Shown here: positions 29,196 to 36,787 of the stretch, in pieces | How the letters are laid out: each line of letters opens with the position of its first letter | Position numbering within the stretch: position 1 is the first letter of the stretch | Assembly: GCF_009765975.1 (NCBI RefSeq) | Contig: NZ_LMUJ01000064.1 | Coordinates: 338,496 to 383,589, forward strand | Length of the DNA: 45,094 nt | Direction: 5' to 3' | Origin: Acidisphaera sp. S103 | GTDB lineage: Bacteria; Pseudomonadota; Alphaproteobacteria; Acetobacterales; Acetobacteraceae | Made by a program: the position numbers and the translations under genes | The notes under the pieces: model-generated | Seen by the model: the letters and a program-made list of their open reading frames with translations, nothing else | Database searches by the model: none | What the model was told of the DNA's origin: nothing

Positions 29196-30401
29196 TCAGG
29201 CCTTGATGTCGGGAGGAGCCGCTTCGCAGGCGGCATGGGCCGCGGACAGCGCCGCGGCGGCGTAGTCGATATCCGCGGGCGAGGTAAAGCGTCCGATCCC
29301 AATGCGCAAGGTCCGCGCCGCCTCCTGATCGGAAAGCCCCAACGCCCGCAGGACATAGGACGGCTCAACCTCGGCGGAGGAGCAGGCCGACCCGGTGGAC
29401 ACACACAAATCCGGCACAGCTTCCATCAGCGCGGTGGCGGTCGCCCCCGGGAACGTCACGTTGAGATTGCCGGAAATTCGTGTCTCGAAGCTGCCATTGA
29501 CCTGGATGCCAGGAATGTCTCGCCGCAACCGCTCCAGCAGTCCCAGCCGCAACTGCCCGACCCGTTCGGCTTCCGCCGCCATTTCCGCCGCTGCCAGACG
29601 GCAGGCCTCGCCCAGGCCCACGATCAGCATCGCCGGCAGGGTGCCGGACCGCAGCCCCCTCTCTTGCCCGCCGCCGGAAAACAGCGCCGCGACGCGCACA
29701 CGCGGACGACGGCGGACGAACAACGCGCCGACTCCCTTTGGGCCATACAGCTTGTGGCCACTGACCGAAGCCAGGTCGACCTTCCAGCCGGTCAGGTCGA
29801 GCGGGATTTTGCCTGTCGCCTGCGCCACGTCGGTATGGAACAGCGCGCCCGCCGCTTTCGCGATCGCCGCCAGTCCGGGAATGTCCTGAATAACCCCGGT
29901 CTCATTGTTCACCGCCATCACGCTGACCAGCAGCGTCGGCACCGCCAACGCCTCCCGCAGCACCTCGGGATCGAGCAACCCGTCCGGCCGCACCGGCAGC
30001 ACGACCGGCTCGAATCCTTCGGCCGCCAGGTCGGCGGCGGCTTCCAGGACGCATTTGTGTTCGGTCGCCACGGTGATGACCCGGCGGCGCGGATCGCCCA
30101 TGCTGGCGGCGAACCGCGCCGCCCCCTTGATCGCGATATTGTTGGATTCGGTCGCCCCGGAGGTGAAAATGACCTCCCTGACCTCGGCGCCGATCAGCGC
30201 CGCGACCTGCGCCCTGGCGGTTTCGACAGCGGCTTCAGCCTTGCGGCCCATGACGTGTTCCGCGCTGTGGGGATTGCCATATTCCTCGGAGAAATACGGC
30301 AGCATCACCTGGACGACGCGCGGATCGCACCGCGTCGTCGCCTGGTTATCCAGATACACCGGCTGGTTGGGGCGGGGTGGAGCTTCGGTCATGACAGTCA
30401 A
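29196..30401 (-). CDS. iscS: Cysteine desulfurase IscS
   Basis: PLP enzyme that takes sulfur from cysteine as a persulfide for Fe-S cluster assembly and tRNA thiolation. 401 residues. YLDNQATTRCDPRVV near the start, TSGATESNNIAIKG, NNETGVIQDI, PLP lysine K217 in SVSGHKLYGPKG and the catalytic C340 in STGSACSSAEVEPS are all as in IscS. The long-loop, group I form is evident. The start may be the ATG three codons later. Six nt separate it from the upstream paralogue. IscU, IscA, HscB and HscA, usual partners, do not follow; ferredoxin and mnmA do. Confidence 0.94.
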   Translation of the reverse strand: MTVMTEAPPRPNQPVYLDNQATTRCDPRVVQVMLPYFSEEYGNPHSAEHVMGRKAEAAVETARAQVAALIGAEVREVIFTSGATESNNIAIKGAARFAASMGDPRRRVITVATEHKCVLEAAADLAAEGFEPVVLPVRPDGLLDPEVLREALAVPTLLVSVMAVNNETGVIQDIPGLAAIAKAAGALFHTDVAQATGKIPLDLTGWKVDLASVSGHKLYGPKGVGALFVRRRPRVRVAALFSGGGQERGLRSGTLPAMLIVGLGEACRLAAAEMAAEAERVGQLRLGLLERLRRDIPGIQVNGSFETRISGNLNVTFPGATATALMEAVPDLCVSTGSACSSAEVEPSYVLRALGLSDQEAARTLRIGIGRFTSPADIDYAAAALSAAHAACEAAPPDIKA

Positions 30402-30407
30402 TTAGGG

Positions 30408-31520
30408 TCAGGCGGCGTGCGGGGCCAGGGTGGGACAAAGCCGCCCAGCCACGCGTTTGTAAGCGGCCACGAAGGCGTCGATGTCCGCCGGCGTGACATT
30501 CCACGGCAGCGAGACGCGGATCGCCTGTCCGGCCAGCGCGCCAAGGCCCATCGCCTGCAACACGTGGCTGGTCTGCACTTTGCCGGAACTGCAAGCCGCC
30601 CCCGCGCTGACGGCGATCCCCTCCAGATCAAGCGCGATCACCTGCACCCCGGCGGCGGCATTCGGCAACGCCAGGCAGGTCGTGTTCGGCAGACGGTGGG
30701 CCGGATCACCGCACACCACCGCACCACACGCGACCGCCGCCTGTTCGGCCGCATCGCGCAGACCAGCCAACCGGACCAGATCATCACCCTCGCTGGCCTG
30801 GGCCGCCGCCGCGAACCCGGCGATCAGCGCCACCGAAGGGGTGCCGCCACGCCGGCCGCGTTCCTGGCCGCCACCACCAATCAGTGCCTCGGCGAACGGC
30901 GCGTCCGGCGCCAGCAGCAAGGCACCCACGCCCGCCGGACCGCCCAGCTTGTGCGAGGAAATCGCCAGGCTGTGCGCACCCAGTTGGCCGAGATGGACCG
31001 GCATGCGCCCAGCCGCCTGGATCGCATCCACGTGCAGCAGCGCACCATGCCGGCGGCAAACCGCCGCCGCCTCCCGCACCGGCTGGATCACACCCGTTTC
31101 ATTATTGGCCAGCATCATGCAGACCAGCGACGCCTCGCCGTCGGCCAGCCGTGCCTCCAGCATCGCGAGGTCGACGATACCATCCCGGCCCACCGGCGCC
31201 ACGGCCGCGCCAACGGCGGCCGACCGGACGGCGTCGTGCTCGATCGCGCTGATCACAAGGCGACGCCCCGGGGACATCGCATGGATTGCCGCCGCGTCCG
31301 CCTCGGTGCCGCCCGAGGTGAACACCAGGTCCTGCGGCTGCCCGCCGAACCGGGCCGCGATCACCTCCCGAGCGTCTTCCATGATGCGGCGAACGTGACG
31401 GCCGGGTTGGTGCACCGACGACGGATTGCCGGAGGCCGCGAACGCCGCCATGACCGCGTCCCGCGCTGCCGGCCGCAACGGCTGGGTCGCGTTGGCGTCG
31501 AGGTAGCGCATCTCAGTCAT
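30408..31520 (-). CDS. Second cysteine desulfurase (NifS/IscS-like paralogue)
   Basis: 370-residue paralogue of the downstream IscS. It keeps the PLP lysine K191 (ISSHKLGGPAGVG) and the loop cysteine C310 (SAGAACSSGKVQTSH), so it looks active. It differs at the cofactor-side TSGGTEADAAAIH, where IscS has GATESNN. It overlaps iscR by 8 nt if the first ATG is used; a second ATG nine nt later avoids the overlap. Paired desulfurases after iscR occur in several Rhodospirillales and Rickettsiales genomes to my knowledge. The division of labour is unknown; feeding a different acceptor is one possibility. Confidence 0.88.
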   Translation of the reverse strand: MTEMRYLDANATQPLRPAARDAVMAAFAASGNPSSVHQPGRHVRRIMEDAREVIAARFGGQPQDLVFTSGGTEADAAAIHAMSPGRRLVISAIEHDAVRSAAVGAAVAPVGRDGIVDLAMLEARLADGEASLVCMMLANNETGVIQPVREAAAVCRRHGALLHVDAIQAAGRMPVHLGQLGAHSLAISSHKLGGPAGVGALLLAPDAPFAEALIGGGGQERGRRGGTPSVALIAGFAAAAQASEGDDLVRLAGLRDAAEQAAVACGAVVCGDPAHRLPNTTCLALPNAAAGVQVIALDLEGIAVSAGAACSSGKVQTSHVLQAMGLGALAGQAIRVSLPWNVTPADIDAFVAAYKRVAGRLCPTLAPHAA

Positions 31521-32010
31521 TTTGAGCCGCCTTTGGCGTCGGGCAGGCGGCTCGTCCCGCCACGCGACCCAAAACGACGTCGGCCAGGGTCACCCTGCGC
31601 AAGAACAAGGCGATCTGGTGCCCCAGTTCGGCCCAAAGATCGTGCGTCTGGCACTTTTCGCCGCAGACGGCCATCCCCGGGTGCGGCCCGGGGGCGATCA
31701 TGCACCCGCCGCCGCCGATCTCGCATCGCGTGGCCTTGATCGGTTCGTCCACCGCCGCGACGATGTCGGCGATGGCAATCTCGGACGACGCACGCGCCAG
31801 CCGGTAGCCGCCGCCGGGACCGCGCGCCGCCCGCACCAGGCCCGCCCGCCGCAGTTTGCCGAACAACTGCTCCAGGTATGACTGGCTGAGTTGCTGGCGG
31901 TCGGCGATGTCGGCGAGGCAGCTCAGGTCGTTCGGCCGGTCGGTCGTCTCGCGGGTTGCGAGGTCAACCATCGCCATGACGGCATAACGGCCCTTGGTGG
32001 AAAGTTGCAT
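31513..32010 (-). CDS. iscR: Rrf2-family Fe-S regulator IscR
   Basis: 165-residue winged-helix regulator, first gene of the isc unit. The DNA-binding part is MQLSTKGRYAVMAMVDLA, SQSYLEQLFGKLRRAGLV and RGPGGGYRLAR. Cluster ligands by alignment to E. coli IscR (C92, C98, C104, H107) would be C96, C103, C120 and H123 (EKCQTHDLW). Between the second and third is an insertion of about 11 residues (MIAPGPHPGMAVCGEK region) with an extra cysteine, C116. IscR normally binds a 2Fe-2S cluster and represses its own operon. The upstream DNA is AT-rich with a TATTAT -10-like sequence at 32089-32084, but I found no convincing IscR box. Confidence 0.92.
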   Translation of the reverse strand: MQLSTKGRYAVMAMVDLATRETTDRPNDLSCLADIADRQQLSQSYLEQLFGKLRRAGLVRAARGPGGGYRLARASSEIAIADIVAAVDEPIKATRCEIGGGGCMIAPGPHPGMAVCGEKCQTHDLWAELGHQIALFLRRVTLADVVLGRVAGRAACPTPKAAQND

Positions 32011-32445
32011 GGCTTGTCAAATTACCGCATGCCGGCCATGCGGCCAGGCGATCACGTGTCTAAGTTGGCGAGAAATACAACCTATAATACGTTCATATTG
32101 GCCAAACGGAGCATAGTCTGGTTTATCCGAAAGAATTACATACACGCATAGATAGCAAAAATAGCGCGCCTTCGAATACCATAAGGGGAAGATTCGGTCC
32201 CTAAGGGCCTCGACTGTCTCATGCAGGAACATGAAAGCCATGCGACATTTCCATTATGAAAGATCGCTTCACTTGTCCTATAACACTTTCCTGGCTGGAC
32301 GAATGAGCTCCGCAGAGGGCCCGTCGCAGGCAGGTTGGTGAGAAGGCAAAAGGAGACGCGAACCCGGAACTCCCCACGAAGTCCTCCACCAAGCCTAAAA
32401 TTTCCGACCCCACAGGTCAAGATTTGATGGTTGATTGGATGTCGT

Positions 32446-32470
32446 GGAACTGACATCAAGGGATTGCGTT
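32446..32470 (+). promoter_or_regulatory. EcfG-type general stress promoter
   Basis: GGAAC (32446-32450), 16 nt, then CGTT (32467-32470). This is the consensus recognised by the alphaproteobacterial general stress sigma factor EcfG. It points towards the hydrolase gene, whose start is about 135 nt downstream. Confidence 0.7.
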
Positions 32471-32497
32471 CCTATTTAAGGGGGACCGTACGGGCCA

Positions 32498-32516
32498 AGC
32501 GGGGAACTTCCCGGCT
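32498..32516. promoter_or_regulatory. Odd-centred 19-bp palindrome downstream of the stress promoter
   Basis: AGC-g-GGGAA-c-TTCCC-g-GCT. The arms match at eight of nine positions around a central C. It lies about 30 nt after the EcfG -10, in the leader of the hydrolase gene, so it could be an operator or a leader hairpin. No known protein is assigned. Confidence 0.35.
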
Positions 32517-32609
32517 CGTTACAAACAGCAGGCCCGGCAGGGGTGCCCAAAGCCGCGGTGGCTTCGGTGCATGCGTTGCCGGTGGGACAGAAACAGGTTT
32601 CGTATTGCC

Positions 32610-33275
32610 ATGCCAGAGGTAATGTTCGCCGGCCCTGACGGCCGGCTCGAAGGTCGCTACCATCATTCGAAGGAGCCGGGTGCGCCGGTCGCCCTGATAT
32701 TACATCCTCATCCGCTGCATGGCGGGACTATGAACAACCGCATCACCTATTCCATGTACCAGGCTTTTCAGAAGCTTGGTTGCTCGGTGATGCGCTTCAA
32801 CTTTCGCGGTGTCGGCCGCAGCCAGGGCCGCTATGACGGCGGCATTGGTGAGATCGGCGATGCGGCGGCGGCACTCGACTGGATGCAGGCGGTCAATCCG
32901 GGCCATGGCGGGCTGTGGATCGCCGGCTATTCCTTCGGCGCCTTCATCGGCATGCAGTTGTTGATGCGCCGGCCGGAGATTTCCGGCTGGGTCAGCGTCG
33001 CGCCGCCGGCCAACCACTACGATTTTGGCTTCCTCGCACCCTGTCCCTGCGGCGGCCTGATGCTGCATGGCGACACCGACGAACTGGTGCCGGAACCCGC
33101 GGTGCGCAAGCTTGTCGACAAACTGAACACTCAGAAGAACGTGCATGTCGACTACCGGGTCATCCCCGGCGCGGACCATGTTTTCGCCAGTCACGCCGAC
33201 ACCGTGTCGGACGCGATCGACGATTTCTGCGGCAAGGCGATTGCCCGCAAGCAGATGGCGCTCGCCGCCGACTGA
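32610..33275 (+). CDS. Alpha/beta hydrolase family protein
   Basis: 221 residues from the ATG at 32610. The triad is visible: nucleophile S108 in the elbow GYSFGA, an acid in HGDTDELVP (about 155-157) and H190 in PGADHVF. LHPHPLHGGTMNNRI near the start and MRFNFRGVGRSQGRYDGG are typical of the COG2945-type hydrolases. It is soluble, with no signal peptide. The substrate is unknown. An in-frame ATG at 32571 would add 13 residues without similarity. The upstream EcfG promoter suggests stress induction. It is convergent with anmK. Confidence 0.85.
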   Translation: MPEVMFAGPDGRLEGRYHHSKEPGAPVALILHPHPLHGGTMNNRITYSMYQAFQKLGCSVMRFNFRGVGRSQGRYDGGIGEIGDAAAALDWMQAVNPGHGGLWIAGYSFGAFIGMQLLMRRPEISGWVSVAPPANHYDFGFLAPCPCGGLMLHGDTDELVPEPAVRKLVDKLNTQKNVHVDYRVIPGADHVFASHADTVSDAIDDFCGKAIARKQMALAAD

Positions 33276-33286
33276 CCCCTGTCCGA

Positions 33287-33328
33287 TGACCCGTCGGCGC
33301 GGCCCTCGGCCGCCGCCCGGGCCGGTCA
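33287..33328. terminator. Possible terminator hairpin between the hydrolase gene and anmK
   Basis: TGACC (33287-33291) pairs with GGTCA (33324-33328), with GGC/GGCC inner pairs around a CTC loop. It is GC-rich, lies in the convergent gap and has no T-run, so the call is weak. Confidence 0.4.
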
Positions 33329-33329
33329 G

Positions 33330-34400
33330 CTAACCAGGCATAGCGATCTTTCCGCCCGGCATTGGTGCCGGCACTCCCGTCGTGGAGGGAAAGCTCAACG
33401 GCAATCCGGCCACAACCCGAGCGGCCAGGAAACCGAAGCACTGAGCTTCCAGCGCATCGCCGCCCCATCCGGTGGTTTCAACCGGTTCGACCGGGACAGC
33501 CAACGCCTGCCGAAGACCGTCCATGATCGCCGGGTTCAGCCGCCCTCCCCCGCAAACCAGCCAGCGCGTCGGCGGTTCGGGCAGTGCGGCGGCCGCGATC
33601 GACGCGACGGTGAACCGCACCAATGTCGCCGCCCCATCGGCGGCGGACAGCCCGGATAGCCCGCTATCAGCCAGCGCCTGAGCAAAATCGAGCCGGTCGA
33701 GCGACTTGGGTCCGGGTAATCCGAAATACGCATGCGACATCAGCCGCGCGAGGACGTTGTTATCCACTCGGCCCGCTCGGGCCAGCGCACCATCCCGATC
33801 GAATGCCTGGCCGGTATGACGGAACACCCAGTCATCGAGTGGCCCGTTCCCCGGCCCGGTATCGAACGCGAGCAACGCCCCATCCGCCCCGATCCAGGTG
33901 ACATTGGCGACTCCGCCAATGTTCAAGACTGCCAGCGGTTTCGCCAGACCGGTCGCCAGGGCACCGTGATAAACCGGGGCAAACGGCGCCCCCTGCCCGC
34001 CCGCGGCGACGTCGGCGGACCGGAAATCGTGCGCCACCGGCACGCCCAGCCGGCGCGCCAACCGGGCGGCATCGCCGATCTGCCAGGTGCGGCGCCGATC
34101 CGGCTGGTGCAGGATGGTCTGCCCATGAAAGCCAATCAGGTCGGCCGGCCGACCAAGCGCCTCGACGGCCTGGACATGGTAATCGGTTAGCCGAACCACA
34201 GCACCGGCCAGCCCCGGATCATCCGGCATCAGCCCCGGTGCCCGATCCAGGATTGCCCGAAGATCCGCGCGCAGGACGTTATCATAAGGAATCGTCAGGG
34301 TCGGTCCGAACGCGGTGACCGTGACCCCGTCGGTTTCCAGCCAGGCGGCATCGACCCCATCCAGCGACGTTCCGCTCATCAGCCCTATCGTTCGCGGCAT
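33330..34400 (-). CDS. anmK: Anhydro-N-acetylmuramic acid kinase
   Basis: Phosphorylates and opens 1,6-anhydro-MurNAc released during wall turnover, giving MurNAc-6-phosphate for recycling. The start at 34400 (356 residues) begins PRTIGLMSGTSLDGVDAAW, the family N-terminus, with GGGGGGA 4 nt upstream; 14 extra upstream residues were dropped. Other conserved stretches are GFHGQTILHQPD, LNIGGVANVTWIG, FDTGPGNGPLDDW and WLVCGGGRLNPAIM. It is divergent from tyrS with a 59-nt gap. No murQ or nagZ is nearby. Confidence 0.95.
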   Translation of the reverse strand: MPRTIGLMSGTSLDGVDAAWLETDGVTVTAFGPTLTIPYDNVLRADLRAILDRAPGLMPDDPGLAGAVVRLTDYHVQAVEALGRPADLIGFHGQTILHQPDRRRTWQIGDAARLARRLGVPVAHDFRSADVAAGGQGAPFAPVYHGALATGLAKPLAVLNIGGVANVTWIGADGALLAFDTGPGNGPLDDWVFRHTGQAFDRDGALARAGRVDNNVLARLMSHAYFGLPGPKSLDRLDFAQALADSGLSGLSAADGAATLVRFTVASIAAAALPEPPTRWLVCGGGRLNPAIMDGLRQALAVPVEPVETTGWGGDALEAQCFGFLAARVVAGLPLSFPSTTGVPAPMPGGKIAMPG

Positions 34401-34459
34401 TTTCCCCCCGCCCTGCTGTGTGATAACTCGCGTGGTCTGCAAACCACGGATACCTCGTC

Positions 34460-35704
34460 ATGACGACCGATTCTTTTCTCGACGAAGCCATCGCCCGCGG
34501 CTTCGTCTTTCAGTGCACCGACATCGACGCCCTGCGCGCCGCGATGCAGGCCGGCCCGATCGCGGCCTATATCGGCTTCGACTGCACCGCGGACAGCCTG
34601 CATGTCGGCAGCCTGGTGCAGATCATGATTCTCCGGCTTTTGCAGAAACACGGCCACAAGCCGGTGGTGCTGCTGGGCGGAGGCACGACACGGATCGGCG
34701 ATCCCTCGGGCAAGGACGAGGCCCGCCAGATGCTGACCGACGAAACCATCGCCGCCAACATGGTGGGCATCCGCCAATGCTTCGCACCCTTCCTGCGATT
34801 CGGCGAAGGCCCGTCGCAGGCCATGCTCGCCAACAACGCGGACTGGCTGGACCAACTGGGCTACATCCCGCTGCTGCGGGACATCGGAGTCCACTTCACC
34901 ATCAACCGCATGCTTGGCTTCGACTCCGTAAAACTGCGGCTAGACCGGGAGCAGCCGCTGACCTTCCTCGAATTCAACTACATGATCCTGCAAAGCTACG
35001 ATTTCCGCGAACTCAGCCGCCGCCATGGCGTCACGTTGCAGATCGGCGGATCGGATCAGTGGGGCAATATCGTCGCCGGCATGGAGCTGACCCGGCGCAC
35101 CGACGGCAAGGCGGTCTACGGCCTGACCACGCCGCTGATCACCACCGCGTCCGGCGGCAAGATGGGCAAGACGGCCCAGGGCGCGATCTGGCTGACCCGG
35201 GACCGGCTGTCCGCCTACGACTACTGGCAATTCTGGCGCAATACCGAGGACGCCGACGTCGGCCGCTTCCTGCGCCTGTTCACCGATCTGCCGCTCGACG
35301 AAATCGCCAGACTCGAAGCCCTGGGCGGCGCCGAGATCAATGAGGCGAAAAAGATCCTGGCCACCGCGGCGACCACCCTCGCGCACGGTGCCGAACGCGC
35401 GGCCCAGGCCGCCGAAACCGCACGCCAGGCCTTCGAGGAAGGCGAAGCGGCGGCGAACCTTCCAAGCGTCACGCTGCCAAGAGCGGAATTGCAGGCAGGC
35501 ATTCCAGCCTTCCGGCTGTTCGTCCTTGCCGGCCTGGCCGCCAGCAACGCCGAGGCGCGCCGCCTGATCCGCGGCGGCGGCGCAAAAGTCAACGACGTCG
35601 CCGTCACCGAGGAAGGACACCTGGTGGCCGCTGACCAACTCCAGGAGGGGGCGATCAAGCTGTCAGCCGGCCGGAAGCACCATCGGCTGGTGAAGATGGA
35701 CTGA
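34460..35704 (+). CDS. tyrS: Tyrosyl-tRNA synthetase
   Basis: Class Ic synthetase, 414 residues. The HIGH-like motif is HVGS (48-51) after GFDCTADSL. The KMSKS motif appears as KMGKT (about residue 233), a variant common in proteobacterial Tyr[15 protein letters not shown] contacts tyrosine. The C-terminal S4 RNA-binding domain (about 350-414) includes [16 protein letters not shown]. The 59-nt leader has a short inverted repeat (CGTGGT 34431-34436 with ACCACG 34443-34448) but no room for a T-box. The stop is only 3 nt from the convergent acyltransferase gene, so no terminator fits between them. Confidence 0.96.
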   Translation: MTTDSFLDEAIARGFVFQCTDIDALRAAMQAGPIAAYIGFDCTADSLHVGSLVQIMILRLLQKHGHKPVVLLGGGTTRIGDPSGKDEARQMLTDETIAANMVGIRQCFAPFLRFGEGPSQAMLANNADWLDQLGYIPLLRDIGVHFTINRMLGFDSVKLRLDREQPLTFLEFNYMILQSYDFRELSRRHGVTLQIGGSDQWGNIVAGMELTRRTDGKAVYGLTTPLITTASGGKMGKTAQGAIWLTRDRLSAYDYWQFWRNTEDADVGRFLRLFTDLPLDEIARLEALGGAEINEAKKILATAATTLAHGAERAAQAAETARQAFEEGEAAANLPSVTLPRAELQAGIPAFRLFVLAGLAASNAEARRLIRGGGAKVNDVAVTEEGHLVAADQLQEGAIKLSAGRKHHRLVKMD

Positions 35705-35707
35705 TCG

Positions 35708-36691
35708 TCAGACGAACGCCGCCTCGCCGGAGGCACGTTGCTCCGGCGCATCCAGCGGACTCGCGGGACGGTTCTGCCGCAGCGTCGAGGCCCCATCGGC
35801 GACGATCTGCCAGACCGCCCGCGACAGCGCTTTGCGGTCCTCGAAATGGGCCGGATCGAGTGGCGTATGCAACAGCACGGTCGCCCGCAGCCCGATATGC
35901 TGCGCCAGGCGCCAGAAATGCGAGGCGATGTCCATATCGCCATACCACGCAAACACCGGCCGGCTGGCTCGTCCCGCCGGCAAACCGCCCAACCGGTCAT
36001 AAACAACCGAAACCGGCTGGATCAGTGGCAGATCGGCCAGGTTTTCACCCGCCTTCGCCTCGGCCAGCGCAAAGAAAGAGGTGCGGAACGGCAGCACCCG
36101 CGATCCGTCGGAACTGGTGCCTTCCGGGAACAGAATCAGGTTGTCGCCCGCCCTCAGCACCGCGCACATCAGGTCGCGCTCCTTGCCGGTGGACAACCGG
36201 GCCCTCGATACGAACACCGATCGTCCCAGCCGGGCGATCGTGCGGATGACCGGCCAGGTCGCAACCTCACCCTTGGCGACAAAGCAACCATCCAGCACCC
36301 CCCCGATCACGGGAATATCAACCCAGGAGGAATGGTTCGACACAAACACTACCGGCCGGCCGCCGTTACGCTTGGCCGCCGTGCCGACGACCCGAACCTC
36401 GATTCCGATCAGGTGGGCGAACGCCGCCCAGTACAACCGAGCAAACGCGACCTTCGCATGTCCTGGCAAAACCAGGCACACGGCCTGGATCGGCATCGCC
36501 GAGATCGTCCACGCCAATACCGCGAGTGCCCGGCGGACAACCCGGACCCTGCGCGCCACTAGCCAGCCGTCACGGCCACTCGGCAATTGCAGCAGAAATC
36601 CCGGCACCCGATTCAGGTCGGGCATCAGGTTGGATCGCCGGTTCGGACGGCCATCATTATGATTCCGACCCGGTCGCGACTCGTTTCCCAT
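35708..36691 (-). CDS. 1-acyl-sn-glycerol-3-phosphate acyltransferase (PlsC-like)
   Basis: Membrane acyltransferase that would convert lysophosphatidic acid to phosphatidic acid. The family's H-x4-D motif is NHSSWVD (H120, D125 from this start) and the acyl-acceptor motif is FPEGTSSDG (188 on). A hydrophobic stretch (LAVLAWTISAMPIQAVCLV) lies before the catalytic domain. The start is uncertain: ATG 36691 is used, while a TTG at 36727 and an ATG at 36625 are in frame. It could instead be an ornithine-lipid (OlsA-like) acyltransferase; the sequence alone does not decide. It is divergent from tamA. Confidence 0.85.
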   Translation of the reverse strand: MGNESRPGRNHNDGRPNRRSNLMPDLNRVPGFLLQLPSGRDGWLVARRVRVVRRALAVLAWTISAMPIQAVCLVLPGHAKVAFARLYWAAFAHLIGIEVRVVGTAAKRNGGRPVVFVSNHSSWVDIPVIGGVLDGCFVAKGEVATWPVIRTIARLGRSVFVSRARLSTGKERDLMCAVLRAGDNLILFPEGTSSDGSRVLPFRTSFFALAEAKAGENLADLPLIQPVSVVYDRLGGLPAGRASRPVFAWYGDMDIASHFWRLAQHIGLRATVLLHTPLDPAHFEDRKALSRAVWQIVADGASTLRQNRPASPLDAPEQRASGEAAFV

Positions 36692-36787
36692 GCCGATTTG
36701 GATAGCCCCAGTGATCCAAACGAACAATGGCGTAACCGTGACCGTTCGACCAAAGCCAACCGGACATTTTGTGGTTAAGCTTCGTCC

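Larger units (their letters stand above)
32011..32609. other. Gene-free, comparatively AT-rich interval
   Basis: No supported coding region in 599 nt. The part next to iscR carries its promoter region (ATAATA/TATAAT around 32083-32089). The middle (32150-32430) has several small inverted repeats and lower GC than the neighbourhood, but matches no RNA I can recognise: it lacks the SRP RNA GGAAGGAAG segment and tmRNA T-arm, and no clear 6S layout is seen. The right part holds the EcfG-type promoter and a 19-bp palindrome. Confidence 0.6.

Noticed and set aside
29031-31739. 902-codon open frame on the plus strand opposite iscS and its paralogue
   Set aside because: Antisense shadow. The translation is Arg/His/Gly-rich without domain similarity, and both minus-strand desulfurases have full catalytic motifs. 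Long antisense frames are expected at this GC content.
34401-34459. T-box or other leader riboswitch in front of tyrS
   Set aside because: Only 59 nt are available and only a 6-bp inverted repeat is seen. There is no T-box sequence and no terminator.
35157-35175. KMGKT instead of KMSKS in TyrS as a defect
   Set aside because: This variant is common among proteobacterial tyrosyl-tRNA synthetases, and all other motifs are intact.
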